From Brevundimonas pondensis (GTDB lineage Bacteria; Pseudomonadota; Alphaproteobacteria; Caulobacterales; Caulobacteraceae): 64,000 bases of DNA. The notes under the pieces are model-generated. The model ran no database searches, had not been told where the DNA came from, and was given only the letters and a program-made list of their open reading frames with translations. Position numbers and translations under genes: made by a program. The stretch spans positions 3,486,774 to 3,550,773 of the forward strand of contig NZ_CP062006.1 of assembly GCF_017487345.1 (NCBI RefSeq), given 5' to 3'. Below, piece after piece: positions 1 to 10,326 of this stretch (its first letter is position 1; the number at the start of each line of letters is the position of its first letter).

Positions 1-462
1 CTGGGCAAGAAGTCCAAGGGGGCCTATCCGCTGACGCCCGCCATCGCCTTCCTGATCTCGGTGCCCTGCTTCCTGCTGGCGATGAACTCGGGCGCTCTGG
101 TCGGGGCGGTCATGCCGGGCGCTAATCCGAACGGGGCGGCGGCGCTGACCCTGGCCTTCCTGATCTTCCTGATCCCGACGGGCCTGAACCTGACCTGGCT
201 GGGGCCGATCACGGCGGCGGTGCAGCATCTGGGAACCCCGGCTATGCGCACCACAGCCTCGGCCCTCTTCCTGCTGATCAACAACCTGCTGGGGATCGCC
301 GTCGGCATCTACTACTTCGGCTGGATGTCGGATCTGCTGCGCCCGACCTTCGGTGAGGAGAGCCTGCGCTGGGCCATCTATACGGGCATGGGCTTCTACC
401 TGCTATCCTCGGCCCTGCTGTTCGGCGCCTCGCGCACGCTCAATAAGGACTGGGTCGACTGA
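1..462 (+). CDS. MFS transporter, C-terminal part (partial at window edge)
   Basis: The frame is open from base 1 and ends with TGA at 460-462, so the N-terminal part lies outside the window. The 153 visible residues hold about four hydrophobic helices separated by short loops, including a segment ending in NNLLGIAVGIYYFGWMSD, which resembles the last helices of spinster/sugar-phosphate type major facilitator permeases. It would sit in the inner membrane; the substrate cannot be read from this fragment. It runs in the same direction as sucC, but 133 bp and a likely sucC promoter separate them, so it is probably not part of the TCA operon. Confidence 0.75.
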   Translation: MGKKSKGAYPLTPAIAFLISVPCFLLAMNSGALVGAVMPGANPNGAAALTLAFLIFLIPTGLNLTWLGPITAAVQHLGTPAMRTTASALFLLINNLLGIAVGIYYFGWMSDLLRPTFGEESLRWAIYTGMGFYLLSSALLFGASRTLNKDWVD

Positions 463-595
463 TCCAGTCCAGCTTGGGCCATAAGAAAAGGCTCTGACGG
501 CCATAAGGAGGGGGGCGGTTGCGCAGGCGAAGGCGCGACGCCTATAAGCGCGACCAAAGTTTCCACAACCCTCCTCCCAACGGCGCGGATCAGAC
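463..595 (+). promoter_or_regulatory. Likely sucC promoter region with a 22-bp-spaced direct repeat
   Basis: The nine-base word GGCCATAAG occurs at 477-485 and again at 499-507, exactly 22 bp apart (two helical turns). It is followed by a plausible sigma-70 pair, TTGCGC at 519-524 and TATAAG at 543-548. Placement upstream of the -35 suits an activator. The repeat is seen directly; promoter function is inferred. Confidence 0.35.
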
Positions 596-1786
<1,191 letters not shown>

Positions 1787-1843
1787 GGCGTCAGCCTTAC
1801 TCGCCACCGCCCAGCTGACACCCAGAATTCAGAGCACAGACAC

Positions 1844-2746
1844 ATGTCCATTCTCGTCAACAAAGACACCAAGATCATCGTGCAAGGCCTGACCGGCAAG
1901 ACCGGCGGCTTCCACACCGAACAGGCCCTGGCCTATCACGGCACCCAGATGGTCGCCGGCGTGCACCCCACCAAGGGCGGCACCAACTGGACCGGCTCGC
2001 ACGGCGAAACCCTGCCGATCTACGGCTCGGTCGCCGAAGCCAAGGAACGCACGGGCGCCGACGCCACGGTCATCTACGTCCCGCCGGCAGGCGCCGCCGA
2101 CGCCATCATCGAGGCCATTGAGGCCGAGATCCCCTTCATCACCTGCATCACCGAAGGCATCCCGGTGCTGGACATGGTGCGCGTCAAGGCTCGCCTGGAC
2201 CGTTCCAACTCGCGCCTGCTGGGCCCGAACTGCCCCGGCATCCTGACCCCGAACGAGTGCAAGATCGGCATCATGCCGGGCAACATCTTCTCCAAGGGTT
2301 CGGTTGGCGTCGTCTCGCGCTCGGGCACCCTGACCTATGAAGCCGTGTTCCAGACCACCAACGCCGGCCTGGGTCAGACCACGGCCGTCGGCATCGGCGG
2401 CGACCCGGTCAAGGGCACCGAGTTCATCGACGTTCTGGAAATGTTCCTGGCCGACCCGGAAACCACCTCGATCATCATGATCGGTGAAATCGGCGGCGGC
2501 GCCGAAGAAGACGCCGCTCAATTCCTGATCGACGAAGCCAAGAAGGGCCGCTCCAAGCCCATGGCCGGCTTCATCGCCGGTCGTACGGCTCCGGCCGGCC
2601 GCACCATGGGCCACGCCGGCGCCATCGTTTCGGGCGGCAAGGGCGACGCGGAATCCAAGATCGCCGCCATGGAGGCCGCGGGCATCCGCGTCTCGCCGTC
2701 GCCGGCGCGCCTGGGCCACACGCTGCTGGAAGTGCTGAAGGGCTAA
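1844..2746 (+). CDS. sucD: Succinyl-CoA ligase, alpha subunit
   Basis: 300 residues. The alpha subunit carries the phosphohistidine intermediate and binds CoA, partnering with SucC encoded just upstream. The Rossmann-type CoA-binding N-terminus contains the QGLTGKTG motif, [10 protein letters not shown] follows mid-protein, and the phosphorylated histidine sits in [13 protein letters not shown] (His about 257). The 57-bp gap from sucC has no terminator, so co-transcription is likely. After the stop comes a dispersed repeat copy and then a strong intrinsic terminator before sucA, suggesting sucCD can be a separate transcript from sucAB. Confidence 0.98.
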   Translation: MSILVNKDTKIIVQGLTGKTGGFHTEQALAYHGTQMVAGVHPTKGGTNWTGSHGETLPIYGSVAEAKERTGADATVIYVPPAGAADAIIEAIEAEIPFITCITEGIPVLDMVRVKARLDRSNSRLLGPNCPGILTPNECKIGIMPGNIFSKGSVGVVSRSGTLTYEAVFQTTNAGLGQTTAVGIGGDPVKGTEFIDVLEMFLADPETTSIIMIGEIGGGAEEDAAQFLIDEAKKGRSKPMAGFIAGRTAPAGRTMGHAGAIVSGGKGDAESKIAAMEAAGIRVSPSPARLGHTLLEVLKG

Positions 2747-2764
2747 GAGGCCTTTCAGCAGGGT

Positions 2765-2803
2765 CGCTACGCTCGCGACGCGGTCGCTCGCCGCTTGGGC
2801 GAG
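2765..2803 (+). repeat. Dispersed intergenic repeat, copy A
   Basis: Intergenic element beginning CGCTACGCTCGCGACG. Bases 2769-2790 (22 nt) are identical to the reverse strand of 13250-13271, and the following 11 bases match there at nine positions. Weaker relatives occur at 19401-19438 and 26405-26442. The role is unknown. Confidence 0.5.
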
Positions 2804-2903
2804 TTCACCGCCTCACCTTCGACGCGGCCTCTTCGTTTCGCCGGTGGTGAGTGCGACCGAACCATGTTCCGGGGCGAAATTTCGCGCCCTGTGACCATTT
2901 GAA

Positions 2904-2934
2904 ACGCCCCCGGAATCGTCCGGGGGCGTTTTTT
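2904..2934 (+). terminator. Intrinsic terminator after sucD
   Basis: Perfect 10-bp stem ACGCCCCCGG (2904-2913) with CCGGGGGCGT (2920-2929), a 6-nt loop, and a run of six T from 2929. It is a textbook rho-independent terminator 158 bp past the sucD stop. The rest of the 324-bp gap up to sucA holds the repeat at 2765-2803 and probably the sucA promoter, with no recognisable gene. Confidence 0.85.
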
Positions 2935-3070
2935 CTTGCGGATTCGACCAATTTCCACCCTGTCCGCCCCGCTTCGGTCATGACCAGTAAGGAAACACGG
3001 CCTATATGAGCGGCGCCGCTCACCGCGCAGGCGTGCGCGCGCGGCCGGAATGTAGGACGACGAGAGAAAC

Positions 3071-6000
3071 ATGGCGGACGATGCAGGTCAGCTGAACCAG
3101 GTCTTTGCCGAGACCAGCTTCCTCTATGGCGCGAACGCCGCCTTCATTGAGGACCTGCACGAAAAATGGGCCGCGGACCCCGGCTCGGTGCCGGGGGAAT
3201 GGCGCACCTTCTTCGACCAGCTGAAGGACAACGCCGACCTGGTGAAGCAGTCGGCCGCCGCCGGTTCCTGGGGCCGTTCGGGCCCCGCCGAGCCGACCGA
3301 GGACACCGCCGTCTTCGACGGCCGCTGGCCCGCGCCCAAGGTCGATCCCAAGGCCGCCGCCGGCAAGCCCGGCCCGCGCCCGGCCGCCCCCACTTCTGGG
3401 AATTTGGCCGCTGACGCCTCGGGCGCGCTGACCGCCGCCGACGTGCGCGCCGCCGCCCATGACTCGATCCGCGCCCTGATGCTGATCCGCAGCTACCGCG
3501 TGCGCGGCCACCTGCAGGCGACGCTGGACCCGCTGGGCATCGAGCAGCCGATCGAAAACCCCGAGCTGACCCCCGAATTCTACGGCTTCAGCGCCGCCGA
3601 CATGGACCGTCCGATCTTCCTGGACGGCGTCCTGGGCCTGCAGACCGGCTCGATCCGTCAGGTGCTGGAGATCCTCAAGCGCACCTACTGCGGCAACATC
3701 GGCGTGCAGTACATGCACATCGCCGAGCCGGACGAGAAGTCCTGGCTGCAGCAGCGCTTCGAAGGCCCGGACAAGTTCGAGCAGAACGCCTTCACCAAGG
3801 AAGGCAAGCTGGCCATCCTGCACAAGCTGATCGAGGCCGAGGGCTTCGAGCGCTTCCTGCACAAGCGCTTCCCCGGCACCAAGCGTTTCGGTCTGGACGG
3901 CGGCGAGGCCATGGTCCCGGCCCTGGAGCAGGTGATCAAGCGCGGCGGCGCCCTGGGCGTTGATGAAATCGTCTTCGGCATGGCCCACCGCGGCCGCCTG
4001 AACACGCTCGCCGCCGTCATGGGCAAGCCCTACAAGGCCATCTTCCACGAGTTCCAGGGCGGTTCGACTGTCCCCTCGGACATCGAAGGCTCGGGCGACG
4101 TCAAGTATCACATGGGCGCCTCGTCGGACCGCGAGTTCGACGGCAAGAAGGTCCACCTGTCGCTGACGGCCAACCCGTCGCACCTGGAAATCGTCAACCC
4201 GGTCGTCCTGGGCAAGGCGCGCGCCAAGCAGGCCTTCGACATCCGCGAGGCCGAGGTCAATATCGGCAAGCCGGACAATGAGTGGGTGCTGGACCGTTCC
4301 AAGGTCGTGCCCCTGTTGATCCACGGCGACGCCGCCTTCGCTGGGCAGGGCGTGGTGGCCGAATGCTTCGCCCTGATGGGGCTGAAGGGCTACCGCACCG
4401 GCGGCACCCTGCACTTCGTCATCAACAACCAGATCGGTTTCACCACCAGCCCGCGCAACTCGCGCTCGTCGCCCTATCCGTCGGATGTGGCGCTGATGGT
4501 CCAGGCTCCGATCTTCCACGTCAACGGCGACGACCCCGAAGCGGTCGTCTTCGCCGCCAAGGTGGCGACCGAATACCGTCAGAAGTTCCACAAGGACGCG
4601 GTGGTGGACATGTTCTGCTACCGCCGCTTCGGCCACAACGAAGGCGACGACCCCACCTTCACCCAGCCGCTGATGTATTCGAAGATCCGCGCCCAGCCGT
4701 CGACGCGCGAGATCTACGCCAAACGTCTGGTCGCCGAGGGCGTCCTGACCCAGGCCGATGTCGACGCCGAGGTCGCCCGTTTCGAGGCCTTCCTCGACGC
4801 CGAGTTCGAGGCCGGCAAGATCTTCAAGGCCGACAAGGCCGACTGGCTGGACGGCCAGTGGCAGGGCCTGGGCGCCGAAAAGACCGATGATGCGGCCCAG
4901 CGCGGCGACACCGCCGTCCCGGCTGAAAAGCTGCGGGACTATGGCCACCGCCTGACCCAGATCCCCAACGACGTCGACATCCACAAGACGCTGAAGCGCG
5001 TCGTCGAGGGCCGCCGCGAAGCCATCGACAGCGGCCAGAACATCGACTGGGCCACGGCCGAAAGCCTGGCCTTCGCCTCGCTGCTGGAGGAGGGCTACAA
5101 TGTCCGCCTGTCGGGTCAGGACTCGGTGCGCGGCACCTTCTCGCAGCGTCACTCGGGCATCACCGACCAGACGACCGAGCAGCGCTACATCCCGCTGAAC
5201 CACCTCAGCGAGGGCCAGGCCCACTTCGAGGTCATCGACTCGGCCCTGTCCGAAGAGGCGGTGCTGGGCTTCGAGTACGGCTATTCCCTGGCCGACCCGA
5301 ACACCCTGGTCCTGTGGGAAGGCCAGTTCGGCGACTTCGTCAACGGCGCCCAGGTGGTCATCGACCAGTTCATCAGCTCCGGCGAACGCAAGTGGCTGCG
5401 CATGAGCGGCCTGACCATGCTGCTGCCGCACGGCTATGAAGGTCAGGGCCCGGAACACTCCTCGGCCCGCCTCGAGCGCTTCCTGCAGCAGTGCGCCGAG
5501 AACAACATGCAGGTCGCCAACTGCACCACCCCGGCCAACTACTTCCACATCCTGCGTCGCCAGATGCACCGGGACTTCCGCAAGCCGCTGATCCTGATGA
5601 CGCCCAAGTCGCTGCTGCGTCACAAGAAGGCCGTCTCGACCATCGCCGACATGGCCGAGGGTTCGTCCTTCCACCGCGTCCTGCGCGACGACGCCCAGCT
5701 GCGTCCCGAAGTGGCTGGCGTTTCGCTGGTCGCCGACAAGGCGATCCGCAAGGTCATCGTCTGCTCGGGCAAGGTCTATTACGATCTGCTGGACGCGCGC
5801 GAGAAGGCCGGGATCAACGACATCTACATCCTGCGTCTGGAACAGTTCTATCCGTGGCCGATCAAGTCGATCTCGGCCGAGCTGGCCCGCTTCCCCAACG
5901 CCGACCTGGTCTGGTGTCAGGAAGAGCCCAAGAACATGGGCGGCTGGACCTTCGTCGATCCCTGGATCGAACTGACCCTCGAGAAGATGGATATCAAGGC

Positions 6001-6109
6001 CAAGCGCGCGCGTTACGTCGGGCGTCCGGCCTCCGCCTCCACGGCGGCCGGCCTGATGAGCCGCCACCTGAAGGAACTCGAGACCTTCCTCGCCGAGGCC
6101 ATGGCCTGA
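3071..6109 (+). CDS. sucA: 2-Oxoglutarate dehydrogenase E1 component
   Basis: 1012 residues, full length for the thiamine-diphosphate E1 of the 2-oxoglutarate dehydrogenase complex, which decarboxylates 2-oxoglutarate and passes the succinyl group to the lipoyl arm of E2. The N-terminus holds the short E2-contact segment typical of E1o (SFLYGANAAFIEDLHEKW). The central domain has GMAHRGRLNTL and the Mg/ThDP region GDAAFAGQGVV followed by INNQIGFTT. The C-terminal transketolase-like domain includes LLPHGYEGQGPEHSSARLE. The start is supported by a GAGA-type ribosome site at about 3060. sucB follows after 56 bp, fitting an E1-E2 operon. Confidence 0.98.
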   Translation: MADDAGQLNQVFAETSFLYGANAAFIEDLHEKWAADPGSVPGEWRTFFDQLKDNADLVKQSAAAGSWGRSGPAEPTEDTAVFDGRWPAPKVDPKAAAGKPGPRPAAPTSGNLAADASGALTAADVRAAAHDSIRALMLIRSYRVRGHLQATLDPLGIEQPIENPELTPEFYGFSAADMDRPIFLDGVLGLQTGSIRQVLEILKRTYCGNIGVQYMHIAEPDEKSWLQQRFEGPDKFEQNAFTKEGKLAILHKLIEAEGFERFLHKRFPGTKRFGLDGGEAMVPALEQVIKRGGALGVDEIVFGMAHRGRLNTLAAVMGKPYKAIFHEFQGGSTVPSDIEGSGDVKYHMGASSDREFDGKKVHLSLTANPSHLEIVNPVVLGKARAKQAFDIREAEVNIGKPDNEWVLDRSKVVPLLIHGDAAFAGQGVVAECFALMGLKGYRTGGTLHFVINNQIGFTTSPRNSRSSPYPSDVALMVQAPIFHVNGDDPEAVVFAAKVATEYRQKFHKDAVVDMFCYRRFGHNEGDDPTFTQPLMYSKIRAQPSTREIYAKRLVAEGVLTQADVDAEVARFEAFLDAEFEAGKIFKADKADWLDGQWQGLGAEKTDDAAQRGDTAVPAEKLRDYGHRLTQIPNDVDIHKTLKRVVEGRREAIDSGQNIDWATAESLAFASLLEEGYNVRLSGQDSVRGTFSQRHSGITDQTTEQRYIPLNHLSEGQAHFEVIDSALSEEAVLGFEYGYSLADPNTLVLWEGQFGDFVNGAQVVIDQFISSGERKWLRMSGLTMLLPHGYEGQGPEHSSARLERFLQQCAENNMQVANCTTPANYFHILRRQMHRDFRKPLILMTPKSLLRHKKAVSTIADMAEGSSFHRVLRDDAQLRPEVAGVSLVADKAIRKVIVCSGKVYYDLLDAREKAGINDIYILRLEQFYPWPIKSISAELARFPNADLVWCQEEPKNMGGWTFVDPWIELTLEKMDIKAKRARYVGRPASASTAAGLMSRHLKELETFLAEAMA

Positions 6110-6165
6110 CCGGCCCCGCCTGACCTATAGATACGCCAAGACACAAAAAGACACTGGACCGAACC

Positions 6166-7659
6166 ATGGCCGATATCCTCACCCCCGCCCTCGGTGAATC
6201 CGTCAGCGAAGCCTCCATCGCCAAGTGGACCAAGAAGGTCGGCGACGCCGTCCGTAAGGACGAAGTCCTGGTCGAGCTGGAAACCGACAAGGTTTCGCTG
6301 GAAGTCGTGGCCCCGGCCGACGGCGTCCTGGCGGCGATCAACGCCGCCGAGGGCGATACGGTCGTTCCCGGCACGGTCCTGGGTTCGGTGAGCGAAGGCG
6401 CTTCGGCTCCGGCCGCCGCGCCCGCCGCTGCTGCGGCTCCCGCCGCCGCTCCGGCCGCTTCGGGCGGCGTCTCGGTCGAGATCGCCGTCCCGACCATGGG
6501 CGAGAGCGTCGCCGAGGGCTCGATCGGAACCTGGCTGAAGAAGTCGGGCGACGCCGTCGCCAAGGATGAACTGCTGGTCGAGATCGAGACCGACAAGGTG
6601 GCCGTGGAAGTCTCGGCCCCGGCCGCCGGCGTCCTGACCATCGCCGCCGACAACGGCTCGACCGTGACCCCCGGTCAGGTCATCGGCTCCATTTCGGCCT
6701 CGGGCGCTGTGGCGGCTCCGGCCGCCGCACCGGTCGCCGCGGCTCCGGCCAACACCGGTTCGGCCCAGGTTCCGGCCTCGGCCCACCTGTCGCCCGCCGT
6801 CCAGCGCGTGGTTTCGGAAAACAACATCAACCCGGCCTCGCTGTCGGCCACGGGTCCGAAGGGCAACATCACCAAGGCGGACGCCATCGCCGCCATCGGC
6901 GCCGCCGCTCCGGTTGCTGCCCCGGCCGCTGCTGCGCCTGCCGCACCTCGCGCCGACCAGCCGCGCGAAGAGCGGGTGAAGATGACGCGCCTGCGTCAGA
7001 CCATCGCCCGTCGCCTGAAGGAATCCCAGAACACGGCCGCCCAGCTGACCACCTTCAACGAGGTGGACATGACCAACGTCATGGCCCTGCGCGCCCAGTA
7101 CAAGGAAGTGTTCGAGAAGCGCCACGGCGTGAAGCTGGGCTTCATGTCCTTCTTCACCAAGGCCGTGGTTCAGGCCCTGCACGAAATCCCGGCCGTCAAC
7201 GCCGAGATCGACGGCACGGACATCATCTACAAGAACCACTACGACATCGGCGTGGCCGTCGGCACCGACAAGGGTCTGGTGGTCCCGGTCCTGCGCGACG
7301 CTGACACCCTGTCGCTGGCGGGCATCGAGAAGGGCATCGGCGCCCTGGGCAAGGCCGCCCGTGACGGCGCCCTGACCATGGACCAGATGCAGGGCGGCAC
7401 CTTCACCATCACCAACGGCGGCACCTATGGCTCGCTGATGTCGACGCCGATCCTGAACGCGCCGCAGTCGGGCATCCTGGGCATGCACAACATCGTGCAG
7501 CGCCCGATGGCCATCAACGGCGAGGTCAAGATCCGTCCGATGATGTACCTGGCCCTCAGCTACGATCACCGCATCGTCGACGGCAAGGAAGCCGTGACCT
7601 TCCTGGTCCGCATCAAGGAACTGCTGGAAGACCCGGCGCGCGCCCTGCTGGACCTGTAA
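6166..7659 (+). CDS. sucB: Dihydrolipoamide succinyltransferase (E2), two lipoyl domains
   Basis: 497 residues, about 95 longer than a typical SucB. The extra length is a second lipoyl domain: ETDKVSLEV with lysine 42 and ETDKVAVEV with lysine 144, each followed by an alanine/proline-rich flexible linker. A peripheral subunit-binding domain (about 205-240, [10 protein letters not shown]) binds E3, and the catalytic acyltransferase domain ends with the HRIVDG signature (His 468, Asp 472). It takes succinyl from SucA-bound ThDP and transfers it to CoA. No lpd follows; a terminator and unrelated genes come next, so E3 must be encoded elsewhere. Confidence 0.97.
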   Translation: MADILTPALGESVSEASIAKWTKKVGDAVRKDEVLVELETDKVSLEVVAPADGVLAAINAAEGDTVVPGTVLGSVSEGASAPAAAPAAAAAPAAAPAASGGVSVEIAVPTMGESVAEGSIGTWLKKSGDAVAKDELLVEIETDKVAVEVSAPAAGVLTIAADNGSTVTPGQVIGSISASGAVAAPAAAPVAAAPANTGSAQVPASAHLSPAVQRVVSENNINPASLSATGPKGNITKADAIAAIGAAAPVAAPAAAAPAAPRADQPREERVKMTRLRQTIARRLKESQNTAAQLTTFNEVDMTNVMALRAQYKEVFEKRHGVKLGFMSFFTKAVVQALHEIPAVNAEIDGTDIIYKNHYDIGVAVGTDKGLVVPVLRDADTLSLAGIEKGIGALGKAARDGALTMDQMQGGTFTITNGGTYGSLMSTPILNAPQSGILGMHNIVQRPMAINGEVKIRPMMYLALSYDHRIVDGKEAVTFLVRIKELLEDPARALLDL

Positions 7660-7683
7660 GGTCAGGGCGAATACAGACTGACG

Positions 7684-7714
7684 ACGGCGGGGCTCGAAAG
7701 GGTCCCGCCGTTTT
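7684..7714 (+). terminator. Intrinsic terminator after sucB
   Basis: Stem ACGGCGGG (7684-7691) pairs with CCCGCCGT (7704-7711), with further G-T and C-G pairs towards the loop and four T at 7711-7714. It lies 25 bp past the sucB stop and ends the sucAB unit. Confidence 0.75.
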
Positions 7715-7744
7715 CAATTGGGCCGGGCGTGCTAGCCTCGGCGC

Positions 7745-8182
7745 ATGAGTCTGGTCGAGATCGCCCGCTTTCAGGATGTCTATGAGGCTGACCTCGCGGC
7801 GGCTTTTCTGGCGTCGCATGGGGTCGAGGTCGATGTGACCGAGCGGTTCCAGACCACGGTCGATCCTCTGATGCAGCGGGCGCTGGGCTTGCGGCTGATG
7901 GGGCGGGCCGATCAGGCGGAGCAGGCCCGCGACCTGCTGGCGCGGGTTCGGGCCGGCGAGTTCGCGACTGATGACGCGGGCGACCTGCCGCCAGGCAAGC
8001 CGACGACGCGCGCGGTCGGTCGGGGGCTGGCCCTGTTCATGGCGGCCACGGGCGGTTTCGCCAGCACTAGCCTGCCGCGACGGCTCCGGCCCGTGCACTG
8101 GATCGGCGTGGCTTTGATCGGTGTGGTCGCCGCAGTCAGCCTGATGCTGGCTCTGACGGGCGTTCTCAGTCCGTCCTATTGA
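7745..8182 (+). CDS. DUF2007-like protein with a C-terminal membrane helix
   Basis: 145 residues. The N-terminal 70 resemble the small ferredoxin-like DUF2007 'putative signal transducing' domain: a beta-alpha-beta start (LVEIARFQDVYEADLAAAFL, then a segment on inherited position such as GVEVDV) and a helix carrying AEQARDLLARV. A proline-rich linker leads to one hydrophobic helix near the C-terminus (about 118-138), which could anchor it in the membrane. Function is unknown. Its last 17 bases overlap the end of the convergent CoA-transferase gene. Confidence 0.7.
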   Translation: MSLVEIARFQDVYEADLAAAFLASHGVEVDVTERFQTTVDPLMQRALGLRLMGRADQAEQARDLLARVRAGEFATDDAGDLPPGKPTTRAVGRGLALFMAATGGFASTSLPRRLRPVHWIGVALIGVVAAVSLMLALTGVLSPSY

Positions 8183-9359
8183 GCATCGCCAGCACCGTCT
8201 CCGTGTCCTGCCCCAGCTTCGGCGGCGGGGCGTCGTAGCGGACGGGGGTCTTCGACAGCCGGATGGGCGAGGCGACGGTGCGGATCGGCGCGGCCAGATC
8301 GGGGCGCGACTGCTCGACGGTCAGGCCGCGGTGGATCGCTTGCGGCTCCTCGAACACCTGATCGATGGTGTTGACCGGCCCGCAGGGCACCCCCGCCGCC
8401 TCCAGCGCCGCCATCAGCTCCTTCATGGTGAAACCGGCCGTCAGGGCCGACAAGGCGGGGGACAGTTCGGCCCGGTGCTGGACCCTGAGGGCGTTGGTCG
8501 CAAAGCGCGGGTCGGCGCCCATGGGCTCGACGCCCAGCGCCTTGGCCAGGGCGCGGAACTGGCCATCGTTGCCGACCGCGATCACCACCATGCCATCCGA
8601 GCAGGGGAAGGGCTGATAGGGGGCCAGGTTGGGGTGGGCGTTGCCCATCCGTGTCGGAGCCTTGCCGGAAACGAAGTAGTTGGTCGCCTGATTGGCCAGC
8701 ATGGCCGCCTGGACGTCGAACAGGGCGATGTCGATCCGCTGGCCCTCGCCGGTCGCCTGCGCGTGCCACAGGGCGGCCAGGATGGCGTTGGAGGCGTAGA
8801 GGCCGGTGAATAGGTCCACGACCGCCACCCCGACCTTCATCGGCTCCGCGCCTGGTGCGCCGTCCGGCTGGCCGGTGATCGACATCAGCCCGCCCATGGC
8901 CTGGATCATGTAGTCATAGCCGGCGCGGTGCGCGTCCGGCCCGTCCTGACCGAAGCCGGTGATGGAGCAGTAGACGAGGCGCGGATTGACCGCCGACAGG
9001 CCCGCGTAGTCGAGGCCGTATTTCGCCAGTCCGCCGGTCTTGAAGTTCTCGACCACCACGTCGCAGGTCGCCGCCAGTCGGCGCACGGCCTCGGCGCCCT
9101 CAGGGCTGGCGATGTCCAGTTCGACCGACTTCTTGCCCCGGTTGGCGCACAGGAAGTAGGCGGCGTCGCCCTTGGACCCGTCGGTGGTGGTGGTGAAGGG
9201 CGGGCCCCAGTGGCGAGTGTCGTCACCCGCGCCCGGCCGCTCGATCTTGATGACCTCGGCGCCCAGGTCGGCCAGGGTCTGTGTGGCCCAGGGGCCGGCC
9301 AGGACGCGGCTGAGGTCGAGGACGCGAACGCCGGAGAGGGGGCCTTGAAGCTGGGTCAT
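8166..9359 (-). CDS. Family III (CaiB/BaiF) CoA-transferase
   Basis: 397 residues, the normal length of formyl-CoA-transferase relatives, which move CoA between carboxylic acids. The N-terminus has the family hallmark VLDLSRVLAGPWATQTLADLGAEVIKIE, here given only as the start VLDLSRVLAGPW. The region ITGFGQDGP followed by GYD carries the aspartate that forms the acyl anhydride in the family. ATG at 9357-9359 is preferred to an upstream TTG. Substrate is not predictable, but a glutaryl-CoA dehydrogenase lies 1 kb away, and family III enzymes are used in glutarate activation; that link is inference. Convergent with the DUF2007 gene. Confidence 0.88.
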   Translation of the reverse strand: MTQLQGPLSGVRVLDLSRVLAGPWATQTLADLGAEVIKIERPGAGDDTRHWGPPFTTTTDGSKGDAAYFLCANRGKKSVELDIASPEGAEAVRRLAATCDVVVENFKTGGLAKYGLDYAGLSAVNPRLVYCSITGFGQDGPDAHRAGYDYMIQAMGGLMSITGQPDGAPGAEPMKVGVAVVDLFTGLYASNAILAALWHAQATGEGQRIDIALFDVQAAMLANQATNYFVSGKAPTRMGNAHPNLAPYQPFPCSDGMVVIAVGNDGQFRALAKALGVEPMGADPRFATNALRVQHRAELSPALSALTAGFTMKELMAALEAAGVPCGPVNTIDQVFEEPQAIHRGLTVEQSRPDLAAPIRTVASPIRLSKTPVRYDAPPPKLGQDTETVLAMLNRTD

Positions 9360-9432
9360 GGCCAAGGCTTAGCGCTTGACGCCGACGCGGAGAAGCTGAA
9401 CCGTCGCGCGGTCAGGTTTTCGCGAGTTTTCC

Positions 9433-9900
9433 ATGCGTTTCATTTCGACTGTCGTCGCCGCTTCTCTGGGGCTCGCCGCTGCCGGACCGTCTCTGGCGGA
9501 CGGCGCGTCCCCGAAGGCGATGAAGGCGAAAGCGCCCGACGCCGTGTTCGAGCGCGACGAGCCGGCCAGGGCAAGCCTGGCCCTGACCAGGGAAGGGGCG
9601 GTCTGGCGTGTCGCCTTCCGCGCCGGGGGTGTTCCGAACGGCGCTGCGACCGCCGCCGACTGCGAGCTTCAGGCGTTCGGCCCGCAGGACGCGGACGGCG
9701 TCATCGCCGCGCGTCTGGTTCCGTCCGAGGGCGAGCTGAACGTGATCACCGCCGCCGACATCGGGGCGACCGCGCCGGTCATCCAGGTGCGGGTGGGGCC
9801 AGAAGGCGTGTTCGTCGAGGACAGCGGCGCGGCCGGTCGATTCTGCGGGTTGGGGTCGGACATCGACGGCTTCTACCGCCGGATCGGCGATTCAGACTGA
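9433..9900 (+). CDS. Hypothetical secreted protein
   Basis: 155 residues with a clear N-terminal signal peptide: MRFIS, a hydrophobic stretch VVAASLGLAAAG, and a probable cleavage after SLADG near residue 23. The remainder has two cysteines about 65 residues apart and many short beta-prone segments, so it is probably a small periplasmic domain. No family was recognised. It stands alone between a divergent CoA-transferase and a convergent small gene, so the context gives no function. Confidence 0.6.
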   Translation: MRFISTVVAASLGLAAAGPSLADGASPKAMKAKAPDAVFERDEPARASLALTREGAVWRVAFRAGGVPNGAATAADCELQAFGPQDADGVIAARLVPSEGELNVITAADIGATAPVIQVRVGPEGVFVEDSGAAGRFCGLGSDIDGFYRRIGDSD

Positions 9901-9907
9901 TGCAGGG

Positions 9908-10174
9908 CTAGAGGCCGACGTCCCAGACCCCCGCGTCGCGCATGCGGCATTCGCGGGCTTCCTCGGCGCGGCCGCCCATGTCGCGGGCCATGCCGCGAAT
10001 GGCGTCGGACACCGTGCTCTTGTGCACGCCCGGTACGACGGCGTGAGTAAAGGCGCAGGCCGCCAGGCGGATCAGCTTGAAGCCGAACCGCGACGAGGCG
10101 GCCATGTGCTCCATATAGGTCTCGCTGACCTCACGCGGGTGGTCGCGGAACAGACGTGAAAACGTGCTCGACAT
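9908..10174 (-). CDS. DUF6356-like small protein
   Basis: 88 residues. The pattern RLFRDHPREVSETYMEHMAASSRFGFKLI, seen in part as DHPREVSETYMEH, followed by an alanine-rich stretch with HAVVPGVHKSTVSD, matches the alphaproteobacterial DUF6356 family of small, probably membrane-associated proteins of unknown role. The extension after residue 65 (RAEEARECRMRDAG) is not typical. ATG at 10172-10174. It lies 152 bp upstream of gcdH on the opposite strand, so the two are divergent and may share a control region. Confidence 0.6.
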   Translation of the reverse strand: MSSTFSRLFRDHPREVSETYMEHMAASSRFGFKLIRLAACAFTHAVVPGVHKSTVSDAIRGMARDMGGRAEEARECRMRDAGVWDVGL

Positions 10175-10326
10175 GGCCTCAGCCTAACGCGGTTCCGCGC
10201 CTCCCTCTACCCGTACTGTGCATTTTGGCCTAAACCCGCCGCCGGAACAGGGGTCGCATCGTCACGCCCCGTAGATTGTGCGTGACGACCACAGAACTCC
10301 GCACACGACTGCTCAGGAAACACGCC

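Noticed and set aside
3020..6067. A 1015-codon open frame on the minus strand opposite sucA, and similar long antisense frames opposite sucC, sucD, pheT and typA
   Set aside because: These are produced by high G+C at third codon positions; their composition (Gly/Arg/Val/His-rich, no domains) has no resemblance to real proteins, while the opposite frame is a known enzyme.
6400..6960. GCC/GCT/CCG-rich repeats that look like a DNA repeat array
   Set aside because: They encode the Ala/Pro linkers between SucB domains; ordinary coding sequence.
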